This document shows, in pieces, positions 1 to 6,582 of a DNA stretch of 14,527 bases. The stretch spans positions 649,170-663,696 of the forward strand of contig NZ_HG322949.1 in assembly GCF_000723165.1 (NCBI RefSeq), written 5' to 3'. The notes under the pieces were generated by a model. It was not told where the DNA came from. It saw nothing but the letters and a program-made list of their open reading frames with translations, and searched no databases. The position numbers were made by a program, and so were the translations under genes. Each line of letters starts with the position of its first letter. Positions within the stretch are counted from its first letter, which is position 1. Source of the DNA: Janthinobacterium agaricidamnosum NBRC 102515 = DSM 9628 (GTDB taxonomy: Bacteria > Pseudomonadota > Gammaproteobacteria > Burkholderiales > Burkholderiaceae_D).

Positions 1-1274
1 AGTATCGGCTGGTTTTCCGCCGTCGTGCAGCGGAACGCGATGCCGGGAATATTGCCGATCAGCGAACGGAATTGCTGTTCGCTTTCGCGCAGCGCCAGCT
101 CGATCGCGCGCCGCTTGCTGATGTCGGTAATGAACAGCACGAACAGATCGGTATCGGCCAGCCGCGCATGGCCCAGCGCGCGGCGTATCGGGATTGGCGT
201 GCCATCCTTGCGCACCGCCATCACTTCATTGCTCTTGCCGATCAAGTTCATGTCGCCGGTGTTCAGCAAGTGCAGCAAGCCTTCGCGTTCCGAGCGCTCC
301 ACGTCGGCCAGCATCAGCTTGACGTGGCGGCCGACGATTTCATCGCGGCGCCAGCCGAAGATGCGTTCGGCCGACGCATTGAATTCCTGCACGATACCCT
401 GCTTGTCGATCGTCACGACGCCGTCGATGGTGGTGGTCAGCAAGGAGCGCATCCAGCTTTCACTCTGGCTCAGGTGGCGGAATAATTCCCGGTAGCGCAG
501 CCAGCCATTGGCGGACGCCACCAGTATCGTCAGCGCGACGGTGATCAGCGTCACCGCCAGCGCCAGGAAGGTGGTGCTGGCGGGGCCGGCCGCGGAGCTT
601 GGCAGCGGACCGATAAAACGCGCCGCCGTCATGCCGGTGTAATGCATGCCGGCCATCGCGCAGCCCATGACGGTGGCGGCGATCAGGTTGCGCATGCGCG
701 GACCGATGTGCCCACGTACGCCGCGCAGGCGAAAGCGTATCCACAGCGCCAGCGTGGCCAGCGCGACCGCCACCGCCAGCGACAGCAGGAACAGCCAGGG
801 ATCGTATTGCAAGGCCATGCCGGTGCGCATCGCTTGCATGCCGGTGTAATGCATGGCGCCGATGCCGCAGCCGACCAGCGCGCCGCCGGCCAGCAACGCG
901 GCCGGGCTCGCTTTGCGCCGGCCGATGACGGACATCGCGACAAACGACGCCGCCACCGCCGGCAGCAGCGACAGCAGCGTCATGCTGCGGTCGTATTCGA
1001 TGCTGGTGCACAGGTCGAACGCCAGCATGCCGATGAAATGCATGGCCCACATGCCGCAACCGAAGGCCACGCTGCCGCTGAGCCAGGTGATGATGCGCAA
1101 TGCTGCGCTGAGTTTGTCTTGCGAGCGGCCATACGCCGTCATCTGCAAGCCCATCCACGAAGAAAAGACGGCCACCAGCACCGACAAGGTCACCAGGCCC
1201 GCATGGTGGGTGCCGTAATAAATCAGCGCGGGGTCGCTCGGCGGCGAAAAAAATTGCAGCAGGAAGTGTTTCAT
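1..1274 (-). CDS. MHYT-PAS membrane sensor protein, N-terminal part (runs off window)
   Basis: The minus-strand frame is open from an ATG at 1272-1274 to the window edge (about 424 codons, 3' end missing). Residues about 1-245 are strongly hydrophobic and carry three MHYT-type repeats: GMWAMHFIGM near residue 78, GAMHYTGMQ near 141 and GMHYTGM near 210. This is the seven-helix MHYT domain, proposed to bind a metal and sense a diatomic gas. A PAS domain follows (about 281-390, with DGVVTIDKQG, FNASAERIFGW and a PAC end LFVLFITDISKR). A second PAS begins near residue 400 (ALRESEQQFRSLIGNIPG) and is cut. In this family the missing C-terminus is usually GGDEF/EAL or a histidine kinase, so the output could be cyclic-di-GMP or phosphotransfer; the window does not say which. 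No strong Shine-Dalgarno is seen before the ATG. Confidence 0.88.
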   Translation of the reverse strand, partial: MKHFLLQFFSPPSDPALIYYGTHHAGLVTLSVLVAVFSSWMGLQMTAYGRSQDKLSAALRIITWLSGSVAFGCGMWAMHFIGMLAFDLCTSIEYDRSMTLLSLLPAVAASFVAMSVIGRRKASPAALLAGGALVGCGIGAMHYTGMQAMRTGMALQYDPWLFLLSLAVAVALATLALWIRFRLRGVRGHIGPRMRNLIAATVMGCAMAGMHYTGMTAARFIGPLPSSAAGPASTTFLALAVTLITVALTILVASANGWLRYRELFRHLSQSESWMRSLLTTTIDGVVTIDKQGIVQEFNASAERIFGWRRDEIVGRHVKLMLADVERSEREGLLHLLNTGDMNLIGKSNEVMAVRKDGTPIPIRRALGHARLADTDLFVLFITDISKRRAIELALRESEQQFRSLIGNIPGIAFRCTTAENQPI

Positions 1275-1329
1275 CAATAAGCCAATGGTGGGATTCCAGG
1301 TTGCCGGGATGCTGGATTACCTTACCACA

Positions 1330-1357
1330 TCTATAAAATAATTAGCTTATTTGTAAT
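1330..1357 (-). promoter_or_regulatory. Possible promoter of the MHYT-PAS gene
   Basis: The 180-bp gap 1275-1454 has a markedly AT-rich core at about 1320-1380 in otherwise GC-rich DNA. Reading the minus strand, ATTACA (1357-1352), a 16-nt spacer and TATAGA (1335-1330) give a weak sigma70-like pair, about 56 bp before the MHYT start codon. This is motif reading only. Confidence 0.3.
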
Positions 1358-1454
1358 TTTTATGCGTGTTAAGTGATTTTAATCTGGCCTAGGCCAGCTG
1401 CCCGGCTTGATTGGTGACGATGTTGTCGATAGTCGTTTTTTGTCGCGCCAATCG

Positions 1455-1952
1455 TCAATCGAACGGTTGCAAGTCGAGCCACACCGCATAAGACAGGCGC
1501 TTGCCATTCCACGCGCCGCCGCCGCGGATCGCCGCATCGCAGGAGGTCGGCTGGCCGACGATATCCTTGCGGCCCAGCTTGCGGCGCAGGCGCAAGGCGT
1601 CGCTGTGCGCCAGGTAGCCGACCAGGCGGGTGTTGATGAAGACCGCCACCGCCTTGTCCTGGTAGGGATTGTGATCGTCCGGCAGCAAGATCGCCAGGTG
1701 GCGGGTATCGGCGTTTTTTTCGCCATGCTCGCCGGCCAGCTGGCGTATGGTGTCCTGGTAGGCCGATTCGTTTTCCACTTCGGACGCATAGCGGCCGTCA
1801 TCGCTCCAGTGAAAGGCGGGAGCGGTTGGCGGCAAGTCCGGCACATATTTGCGGACCGTCACCGGCAGCGGATGACGCGCCGTCGCACGCATTTTGTTGC
1901 GTACCAAAATATAGGCGATGGCGGCGACCAGCAATATGAACAGGTAAACCAT
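1455..1952 (-). CDS. Membrane-anchored HIRAN-like domain protein
   Basis: This encodes 165 residues from the ATG at 1950-1952, chosen because a purine-rich AGAGAGA stretch lies just upstream and the protein then begins with a clean membrane anchor. The frame stays open 38 codons further upstream, but that stretch is basic and low in recognisable sequence. Residues 2-18 (VYLFILLVAAIAYILV) form one transmembrane helix followed by a basic stop-transfer RNKMR. Residues about 60-163 resemble the HIRAN fold: YQDTIRQLAG (65-74), HNPYQDKAVAVFI (94-106), RLVGYLAHSDAL (109-120), CDAAIRGGG (138-146) and a final WLDLQP. HIRAN domains bind DNA 3' ends in HLTF-type proteins, but small stand-alone bacterial versions have no established role. 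Here the domain would be held at the inner membrane, cytoplasmic side by the positive-inside rule. The neighbours give no functional hint. Domain assignment is moderately sure; function is unknown. Confidence 0.75.
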   Translation of the reverse strand: MVYLFILLVAAIAYILVRNKMRATARHPLPVTVRKYVPDLPPTAPAFHWSDDGRYASEVENESAYQDTIRQLAGEHGEKNADTRHLAILLPDDHNPYQDKAVAVFINTRLVGYLAHSDALRLRRKLGRKDIVGQPTSCDAAIRGGGAWNGKRLSYAVWLDLQPFD

Positions 1953-2037
1953 GGAATCTCTCTGAAAAACAAGGTGTTGCGGCGCGATGCGCGATAGCCG
2001 CCATTTTAATCGTTCAGCCTGTAAATGGGGGAATCGG

Positions 2038-2460
2038 CTAATTGAGGCGCAGCAAGCCGGCTTCAAATGCGGCGATAAAGCCGGCCACCAGCGGTGTCGG
2101 GTCGCGCCGGTACATCAGGCCGACCGTCGACTGCGCCAGTTGTTCCGTCAAGTTGACCGAACTGGAATGCAGCAGCCGTATCGTGCCCTGGCCGCCCTTG
2201 CCGACTTGCTGGGTTTGCAGGATGGTGGCGGCGATATCGTCGAGCAGGCGCTTGCAATGCTCATGGAACAGGCTGCCTGCCGGCGTCAATTCGATATGCC
2301 GCGCATCGCGCACCAGCAGCGCCGTTTCCAGTTCGTTTTTCAGTTCCTTGATTTGCCGGCTCAGCGCCGATTGCGCAATATACAAACGTTACGACGCGCG
2401 CGAATAACTGCCGGCGTCCACGATTTCGACAAAATACTTCATTTGCTTCAGTGAGATCAT
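2038..2460 (-). pseudogene. LysR-family regulator, doubly inactivated remnant
   Basis: The minus strand from ATG 2458-2460 reads MISLKQMKYFVEIVDAGSYS then RAS, a TAA stop at 2389-2391, then RLYIAQSALSRQIKELKNEL. This is a textbook LysR winged-HTH N-terminus broken by an in-frame stop at codon 24, where family members have a residue between SRAS and RLY. Past the stop the frame continues through the linker helix (LETALLVRDARHIELTPAG). After RLLHSSSVNLT it passes straight into EQLAQSTVGLMYRRD and PLVAGFIAAFEAG, which resembles the extreme C-terminus of LysR proteins. About 140 codons are left where about 300 are expected, so most of the effector-binding domain has been lost by an in-frame deletion. 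The rest is still readable, suggesting recent decay. A TTG at 2383-2385 could restart translation after the stop, but only half the HTH would remain. Confidence 0.85.
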
Positions 2461-2587
2461 CGTTATGCCATTTTGAGATAGTGACAGGCCATATTTGATA
2501 TTGGCGTGAACCGCGGTGCTTGCGTTATAGTCAAGTTATGTGATTGACATTGCAGCGGTGGCAGCCGCATTCTCGACAGGAGGCGTG

Positions 2588-2707
2588 ATGGACGATTTAT
2601 TGCTGGCAATCGGTATTGCAGGAGTGGTGGCAAGTATTGCCTTTAAACTGAGTTTGGTCAAGAAACACAAAAAAGGACCGCCTTCGCAGGACGGCCCTTC
2701 GGATTAG
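2588..2707 (+). CDS. 39-residue single-span membrane peptide
   Basis: ATG at 2588-2590 is preceded by AGGAGG (2579-2584 region) at good spacing, the strongest ribosome binding site in this part of the window. The product begins MDDLLLAIGIAGVVASIAFK, continues LSLVKKHKKG and ends PPSQDGPSD. Residues 4-18 form one hydrophobic helix with two acidic residues before it and a lysine/histidine cluster (KKHKK) after it, so N-out/C-in insertion is likely. A perfect TTGACA (2544-2549) and a TATAGT (about 2526-2531) lie upstream but do not make a convincing pair with correct spacing. The last 13 codons overlap the terminator of the opposite-strand hydrolase unit. I do not recognise the family. The strong SD and classic single-span layout favour a real gene, but length alone cannot prove it. 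Confidence 0.55.
   Translation: MDDLLLAIGIAGVVASIAFKLSLVKKHKKGPPSQDGPSD
2669..2697 (-). terminator. Rho-independent terminator of the SDR-hydrolase unit
   Basis: On the minus strand a GC-rich hairpin (GGGCCGTCC, loop TGCG, AAGGCGGTCC, with single-base bulges) is followed by TTTTTT. It lies about 30 nt past the hydrolase stop codon and points the right way to end that transcript. Confidence 0.7.
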
Positions 2708-2725
2708 CAAGGCGGTGCAGCTGGG

Positions 2726-3607
2726 TTAGCGCGCTGCTTTTTCCAGCAAGGCGTGGATCTCGGCGGCGATGTCGCCGACGTGGGTTTCCAGCGCAAAGTG
2801 GCCGGTGTCGAGCATGCGCACCAGCGCGTCCGGATTGTCGCGCTGGTAGGCGGCGGCGCCCGGCGGGATGAAGAAGGGGTCGTGCTTACCCCAGATGACC
2901 AGCGTCGGCGGTTGATGCTCGCGGAAGAATTGCTGGAAGGCCGGATACTGTTCCAGGTTCGACGCATAGTCCAGGAACAGGTCGAGCTGGATCTCGCGGT
3001 TGCCCGGCCGCTCCATCAGGGCCATGTCCAGGTAATACGTTTCAGGCGCCACATCGAGCGCATTGGCGACGCCGTGCGTGTATTGCCATTTGACGCCTTC
3101 CAGGTTCAGGATGCCGCGCACCACGTCGCGGTTGGCGGCGCTTGGATCGGCCCAGTAGGCCTGGATCGGGGCCCACGCATCGCCCAGGCCGTCCAGGTAG
3201 GCATTGCCGTTTTGCGACACCAGCGCGGTGACCCGCTGCGGTTGGCTGGCGGCCAGGCGCAGGCCGACCGGCGCGCCATAGTCGAACACGTACAGCGCAT
3301 ATTTTTTCAAGCCCAGCGCTTGCACGAAGGCTTCGGCCGTCAGCGCCAGGTTATCGAAGGTGTACACATAATTTCGCTCGGCCGGCACGCTGGTGAAGCC
3401 GAAACCCGGCAAGTCCGGCGCGATCACGCGGTAGCGCGTGGCCAGCAGCGGTATCAGTTCGCGGTACATGAACGACGACGATGGGAAGCCGTGCAACAGC
3501 AGGATGACGGGAGCGTCTTTCGGTCCCGCTTCGCGGTAAAAGATATTGACGCCATCGGCATCAACGGTGCGCAGCGCGGCGCGGGTGTTGCAGCTAGGGG
3601 TAGACAT
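2726..3607 (-). CDS. Alpha/beta-fold hydrolase, haloalkane dehalogenase/epoxide hydrolase type
   Basis: The product is 293 residues, full length for the family. Visible landmarks are the oxyanion-hole motif HGFP (39-42), the PDLPGFG loop (64-70), the nucleophile elbow VFDYGAP with Asp109 where esterases and lipases have Ser, the acid candidate Asp243 in WGKHDPFF, and the catalytic His270 in TGHFALE. An Asp nucleophile points to the dehalogenase or epoxide hydrolase branch, which forms an alkyl-enzyme ester and then hydrolyses it; the true substrate cannot be read. There is no signal peptide, so it is cytoplasmic. The start at 3605-3607 follows AAAGGAA about 8 nt upstream. It lies 21 bp after the SDR stop on the same strand, so the two are probably cotranscribed, and the terminator at 2669-2697 closes the unit. 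Family certain, substrate unknown. Confidence 0.92.
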   Translation of the reverse strand: MSTPSCNTRAALRTVDADGVNIFYREAGPKDAPVILLLHGFPSSSFMYRELIPLLATRYRVIAPDLPGFGFTSVPAERNYVYTFDNLALTAEAFVQALGLKKYALYVFDYGAPVGLRLAASQPQRVTALVSQNGNAYLDGLGDAWAPIQAYWADPSAANRDVVRGILNLEGVKWQYTHGVANALDVAPETYYLDMALMERPGNREIQLDLFLDYASNLEQYPAFQQFFREHQPPTLVIWGKHDPFFIPPGAAAYQRDNPDALVRMLDTGHFALETHVGDIAAEIHALLEKAAR

Positions 3608-3628
3608 GGCTGATTCCTTTGATTGATA

Positions 3629-4375
3629 TTAAAACTGGCTGATGCCGCCATCGACGACGATTTCGGTGCCGGTCACGAACGACGCGTCGTCGCTGGCCAG
3701 GAACAGCACGGCCTTGGCGATTTCGGCGGCGCCGCCAAAGCGGCCCAGCGGAATTTGTGCTTCGATGCCGGCCGCCGCCGCGCTCAGTTGTTCATCGCTC
3801 AAGCCCAGTTTTTCATGGAACGGCGTGGCGGTCGGGCCGGGGCTGACCGCATTGACGCGGATGCCGCGCGGCGCCAGTTCCGCGCCCAGCGTGCGGGCCA
3901 GCGAACGCACCGCCGCCTTGGAGGCCGACAGGATGGAAAAGCCCGGCGCGCCGACCGCGTTCAGGAACGAGGTGGCCAGCACGATGCTGCCGCCGCTGGC
4001 CATCAATGGCGCGGCTTTTTGCACGGTGAAGAAAACGCCCTTGAAATTGATCGCGAATTGATCGTCGATCTGCGCTTCGGTCACCGCTTCCAGCGCCGCG
4101 ACCGTGCCGACGCCGGCGTTGGCGTACAGGATGTCGAGTTGGCCGAAACGGGCGCGCACGGTGCTGATTACCTGGTCCAGGTCGGCCGCCTTGCGCAGGT
4201 CGGCGTACAGCACGGTGACTTCCGGTCCCAGTTCGCGCGAGGCGGCGGCGATGCGTTCCGGATTGACGCCGGTGACGATCACGCGCGCGCCTTCGGCGTG
4301 CAGCAGTTTGGCGGTTTCCAGGCCGATGCCGGTGGTGCCGCCGGTGATCAGGACGGTTTTGTCTGCGAGTTTCAT
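3629..4375 (-). CDS. SDR-family oxidoreductase lacking the catalytic tyrosine
   Basis: This is a 248-residue classical short-chain dehydrogenase/reductase. The cofactor motif TGGTTGIG is at 11-18, NAG at 86-88, the structural Asn110 (AINFKG), Ser136 and Lys153 are in place, and the PG motif follows (SPGPTATPF). The YxxxK position reads ILSASKAAV: Leu149 (CTG) replaces the catalytic Tyr. The second SDR in this window keeps Tyr at the matching place (VYSASKAAV), so the alignment is not in doubt. The protein should still bind NAD(P) but may not do normal hydride chemistry, unless another residue serves. The start at 4373-4375 has GGAGCAAG upstream. It is the first gene of a unit with the downstream hydrolase and is divergent from a LysR gene, the usual arrangement for a regulated target. 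Confidence 0.93.
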   Translation of the reverse strand: MKLADKTVLITGGTTGIGLETAKLLHAEGARVIVTGVNPERIAAASRELGPEVTVLYADLRKAADLDQVISTVRARFGQLDILYANAGVGTVAALEAVTEAQIDDQFAINFKGVFFTVQKAAPLMASGGSIVLATSFLNAVGAPGFSILSASKAAVRSLARTLGAELAPRGIRVNAVSPGPTATPFHEKLGLSDEQLSAAAAGIEAQIPLGRFGGAAEIAKAVLFLASDDASFVTGTEIVVDGGISQF

Positions 4376-4385
4376 GGGCTTGCTC

Positions 4386-4494
4386 CGATAGTGGTAGTGG
4401 ATGGCAAAGATGGTGGCATTGCCGTGCCTGCACTATCGTCCTTGACCGCGGCGCCGACAACTGAGATGATCTGTGCACCCCGGATAGAAAAACT
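4386..4494. promoter_or_regulatory. Divergent promoter region with CTATC/GATAG inverted repeats
   Basis: The 151-bp gap between the SDR and LysR start codons contains CGATAGTG (4386-4393) and its exact inverse CACTATCG (4431-4438), 45 bp apart start to start. A further GATAG-AAAA-CTAT pair (about 4483-4495) lies nearer the LysR gene. LysR proteins bind imperfect dyads in such shared regions, so these are operator candidates. No clear -10/-35 pair is assigned. Confidence 0.35.
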
Positions 4495-4526
4495 ATGTCG
4501 GCCTGTTGTTGACCTGTTTTCATGCC

Positions 4527-5444
4527 ATGCGAGCCCCTAATAATCTCAATGCCTTGCGCGCCTTCGAAGCGGTGGCGCGCCACCTCAGCTACGTGCGCGC
4601 CGCCGATGAATTGAACGTGACGCCGGCGGCGGTCGGCCAACTGGTGCGCGGCCTGGAAGAAACCCTCGGCGTGGCGCTGTTCCATCGCACCCAGAGCGGC
4701 GCGGCCAGGCTGGAATTGACCGAAGAGGGGCGCAGCGCGATCCCCGACCTGCAAGCCGGCTTCGACTTGCTGGCCAGCGCGGTCGGACGGCTCAAGGCCA
4801 GCGTGTCGCGCACCACTGTCAGCGTGACGGTGCCGCCGGCGTTCGCCGACAAATGGCTGCTGGGCCGCCTGGAGCGTTTCCAGAGAAGCCATCCGCACAT
4901 CGACCTGGTGCTCGACACCAATGGCCGCATCGTCGATTTCAATACCGCGCGGGTCGACCTCGGCATCCGTTTCGGCGCCGGCCGCTGGCCTGGCCTGAGC
5001 GCGACCCATTTACTGGACGATGATTTTTTCCCGGTCTGCAGCCCGGCCCTGCTGGGCGGCGAATATCCGCTGACCAGCGCCGCCAACCTGCGCCATCATG
5101 CGCTGATCCACGACGTGTCGATGCGCGGCGAAGCGTCCTTTCCCGGCTGGTGCAGCTGGCTGAAAAAGGCCCGCATCAAGGGCATCGATTCGGAACGCGG
5201 CTTGCAGGTCAACGATTCGGCGGCGGTGATACAGGCCGCGATCGCCGGCGGCGGCGTCGCGCTGGGCCGCAGTTCGCTGGTGGTGAACGACCTGGCGTCG
5301 GGACGGCTGGTGCGTCCGTTCGGCGAGGCGCAACCTTGCGGCTTCGCGTATTACGTGGTGCGCAAGGAGGGCGTAGTGGCCTGCGCCGCCGTGAACGCGT
5401 TCACGGCGTGGCTGCTGGCCGAAGCGCAGGCCGGGCAGGGATAG
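4527..5444 (+). CDS. LysR-family regulator, GcvA-like
   Basis: This encodes 305 residues from ATG 4527. A TTG start 21 nt upstream would add seven residues, but the family usually begins close to LNALRAFEAVARH, so ATG 4527 is preferred; no strong SD marks either. The winged HTH is at about 18-65 (YVRAADELNVTPAAVGQLV, LGVALFHRT, LELTEEG). The effector-binding domain follows, with VSVTVPPAFADKWLLGRL, the RVDLGIRFGAGRW strand and IAGGGVALGRSSLV near the C-terminus. The LNALRAFEA start and RVDLGIRFG motif match the GcvA-like subgroup. It is divergent from the SDR-hydrolase unit and is the obvious candidate to control it. The effector is unknown. The 3' end stops 4 bp from the convergent MDR gene, and the gene contains a 22-bp perfect palindrome near its end. 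Confidence 0.93.
   Translation: MRAPNNLNALRAFEAVARHLSYVRAADELNVTPAAVGQLVRGLEETLGVALFHRTQSGAARLELTEEGRSAIPDLQAGFDLLASAVGRLKASVSRTTVSVTVPPAFADKWLLGRLERFQRSHPHIDLVLDTNGRIVDFNTARVDLGIRFGAGRWPGLSATHLLDDDFFPVCSPALLGGEYPLTSAANLRHHALIHDVSMRGEASFPGWCSWLKKARIKGIDSERGLQVNDSAAVIQAAIAGGGVALGRSSLVVNDLASGRLVRPFGEAQPCGFAYYVVRKEGVVACAAVNAFTAWLLAEAQAGQG
5387..5408. repeat. 22-bp perfect palindrome inside the LysR 3' end
   Basis: CGCCGTGAACG followed by its exact reverse complement CGTTCACGGCG, with no spacer, lies within the codons for AVNAFTA. It is about 35 bp from the LysR stop and about 40 nt beyond the stop of the convergent oxidoreductase gene. It may be a terminator stem without a U-tract, a protein-binding site, or chance. 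Confidence 0.6.
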
Positions 5445-5448
5445 CTGC

Positions 5449-6459
5449 TTAAGCGAAGCGCAGCACCACTTTGCCGAACGGACTGCCGGCCAGGTAGGTC
5501 AGCGCGTCGTCGACCTGGGCCACGTCGAACACGCGGTCGATCACCGGCACGATCTGGTGCAAGGCGATAAAACGGCTCATCCGCTGGAACATGCTGCGCG
5601 AGCCGGTTTCGACGCCGCGCACATTGATATTCCTGGTCATCACCGTGTAGATATCGAGCGGATTGGTCTCTTCCTGCACCACGCCGATGATCGCCACCGT
5701 GCCTTCGAACGCCACTGCGCGGGCGGAGCGGCGCAGCGAGTCGGTCAAGCCCATGTCCAGCACCAGCTGCGCGCCCTTGCCGCCGGTCAGCGCCAATACT
5801 TGCTGGTCCCATTCCGGCGTGACGGTCGAGTTGATCACGTCGTGGGCGCCGGCTTGCCGCGCCAGCTGCAGCTTGTCGTCGCTGCGCGACACGACGATCA
5901 CGCGCGCGCCCAGCGCCTTGGCGAACTGGATCGCGAACACCGCCACGCCGCCGGTGGTTTGCACCACCACCGTGTCGCCCGGCGCCAGCACATTCAGCTC
6001 GGCCACCGCATGCCACGCGGTCAGCGCCGCGATCGGCAAGGTCGCCGCCTGGATATCCGACAAGCTGTCCGGGATCGCCACCAGTTCTTTTTCATGCACC
6101 TGGATTTTCTCGGCCAGCACGCCGTCGCGGCTGCGGCTGCCCAGCGAAACGGCCAGCCCTTCCTCGGTCAGCGGACCGTCGATCCAGTTCGGCAGCACGG
6201 TCGAGTTGACCCGGTCGCCGGCCTTGAAGCGGGTCACGGCGGAACCGACCGCCTCGACCAGGCCGGCCGCATCGCTGAATGGAATCATGCCTTCGGCCGC
6301 CGGGCGGAAACGGTTGCCCTTGACGAAATAGACATCCCGGAAGTTCAGGCCGATGGCGCGCACGGCAACCAGCACGTCATGCGGGCCGAGCGGAGCCGGC
6401 TGTTGCTGCTGGCGCACTACCTGACCGCGGCCATCGGTGCGGAAAATATCGTAAGTCAT
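5449..6459 (-). CDS. Zinc-free medium-chain (quinone-oxidoreductase-like) alcohol dehydrogenase
   Basis: This encodes 336 residues from ATG 6457-6459, chosen because TGGAGA sits about 6-11 nt upstream. The frame is open a further 53 codons upstream, but that stretch covers the intergenic repeats. The N-terminal GroES-like domain (1-125) contains GLNFRDVYFVKG (38-48), where the zinc-binding Cys of classical ADHs is replaced by Asn-Phe-Arg-Asp, so no catalytic zinc is expected. The Rossmann domain has VVVQTTGGVAVFAIQFAKA (164-182), and SRSDDK (191-196) after the second beta-strand suggests NADPH. It is probably a reductase of quinones or enones, or a similar detoxifying enzyme in the cytoplasm. 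It is divergent from the LysR gene at 6583, probably its regulator, and convergent with the upstream LysR gene with a gap of only 4 bp. Confidence 0.92.
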   Translation of the reverse strand: MTYDIFRTDGRGQVVRQQQQPAPLGPHDVLVAVRAIGLNFRDVYFVKGNRFRPAAEGMIPFSDAAGLVEAVGSAVTRFKAGDRVNSTVLPNWIDGPLTEEGLAVSLGSRSRDGVLAEKIQVHEKELVAIPDSLSDIQAATLPIAALTAWHAVAELNVLAPGDTVVVQTTGGVAVFAIQFAKALGARVIVVSRSDDKLQLARQAGAHDVINSTVTPEWDQQVLALTGGKGAQLVLDMGLTDSLRRSARAVAFEGTVAIIGVVQEETNPLDIYTVMTRNINVRGVETGSRSMFQRMSRFIALHQIVPVIDRVFDVAQVDDALTYLAGSPFGKVVLRFA

Positions 6460-6485
6460 GTCATCTCCAAAAGGGCAGGCATAGG

Positions 6486-6533
6486 GTTTATGCATGGGAG
6501 TAGTATTGACCTGAACGCATGGATAAACAATCC
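6486..6533. promoter_or_regulatory. Candidate LysR operator between MDR and LysR genes
   Basis: GTTTATGCATG (6486-6496) and CATGGATAAAC (6518-6528) are inverted copies with 10 of 11 matching bases and centres 32 bp apart, three helical turns. GGAT-N5-ATCC (6521-6533) forms an additional short dyad in the right arm. TTGACC (6506-6511) lies between the arms but no good -10 follows. Location and geometry suit a LysR dimer-of-dimers site controlling both genes. Confidence 0.45.
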
Positions 6534-6582
6534 GTTTAAAATGCAAAGGTTTGTTGCTCTGATCGCAAAGATGGAGGATGGT

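Noticed and set aside
460..1158. 232-codon minus-strand ORF
   Set aside because: It is a shadow frame. The MHYT and PAS motifs are in a different minus-strand frame that is open to the window edge.
1384..1397. 14-bp palindrome CTGGCCTAGGCCAG near the MHYT promoter
   Set aside because: A 14-bp perfect palindrome is expected about once by chance in a window of this size, and nothing else supports a function.
4506..4526. TTG start for the GcvA-like LysR gene
   Set aside because: It would add seven residues not typical of the family. ATG 4527 places LNALRAFEA at the usual distance from the start.
3813..5009. 398-codon minus-strand ORF over SDR and LysR genes
   Set aside because: It overlaps two clear genes in other frames and has low-complexity Arg/His/Gln-rich composition with no domain.
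5557..6582. Long open plus-strand frame upstream of the second LysR gene
   Set aside because: It is antisense to the MDR coding sequence and rich in His/Arg/Gln as GC-rich shadow frames are. The LysR domain begins only near 6583, where an SD is present.
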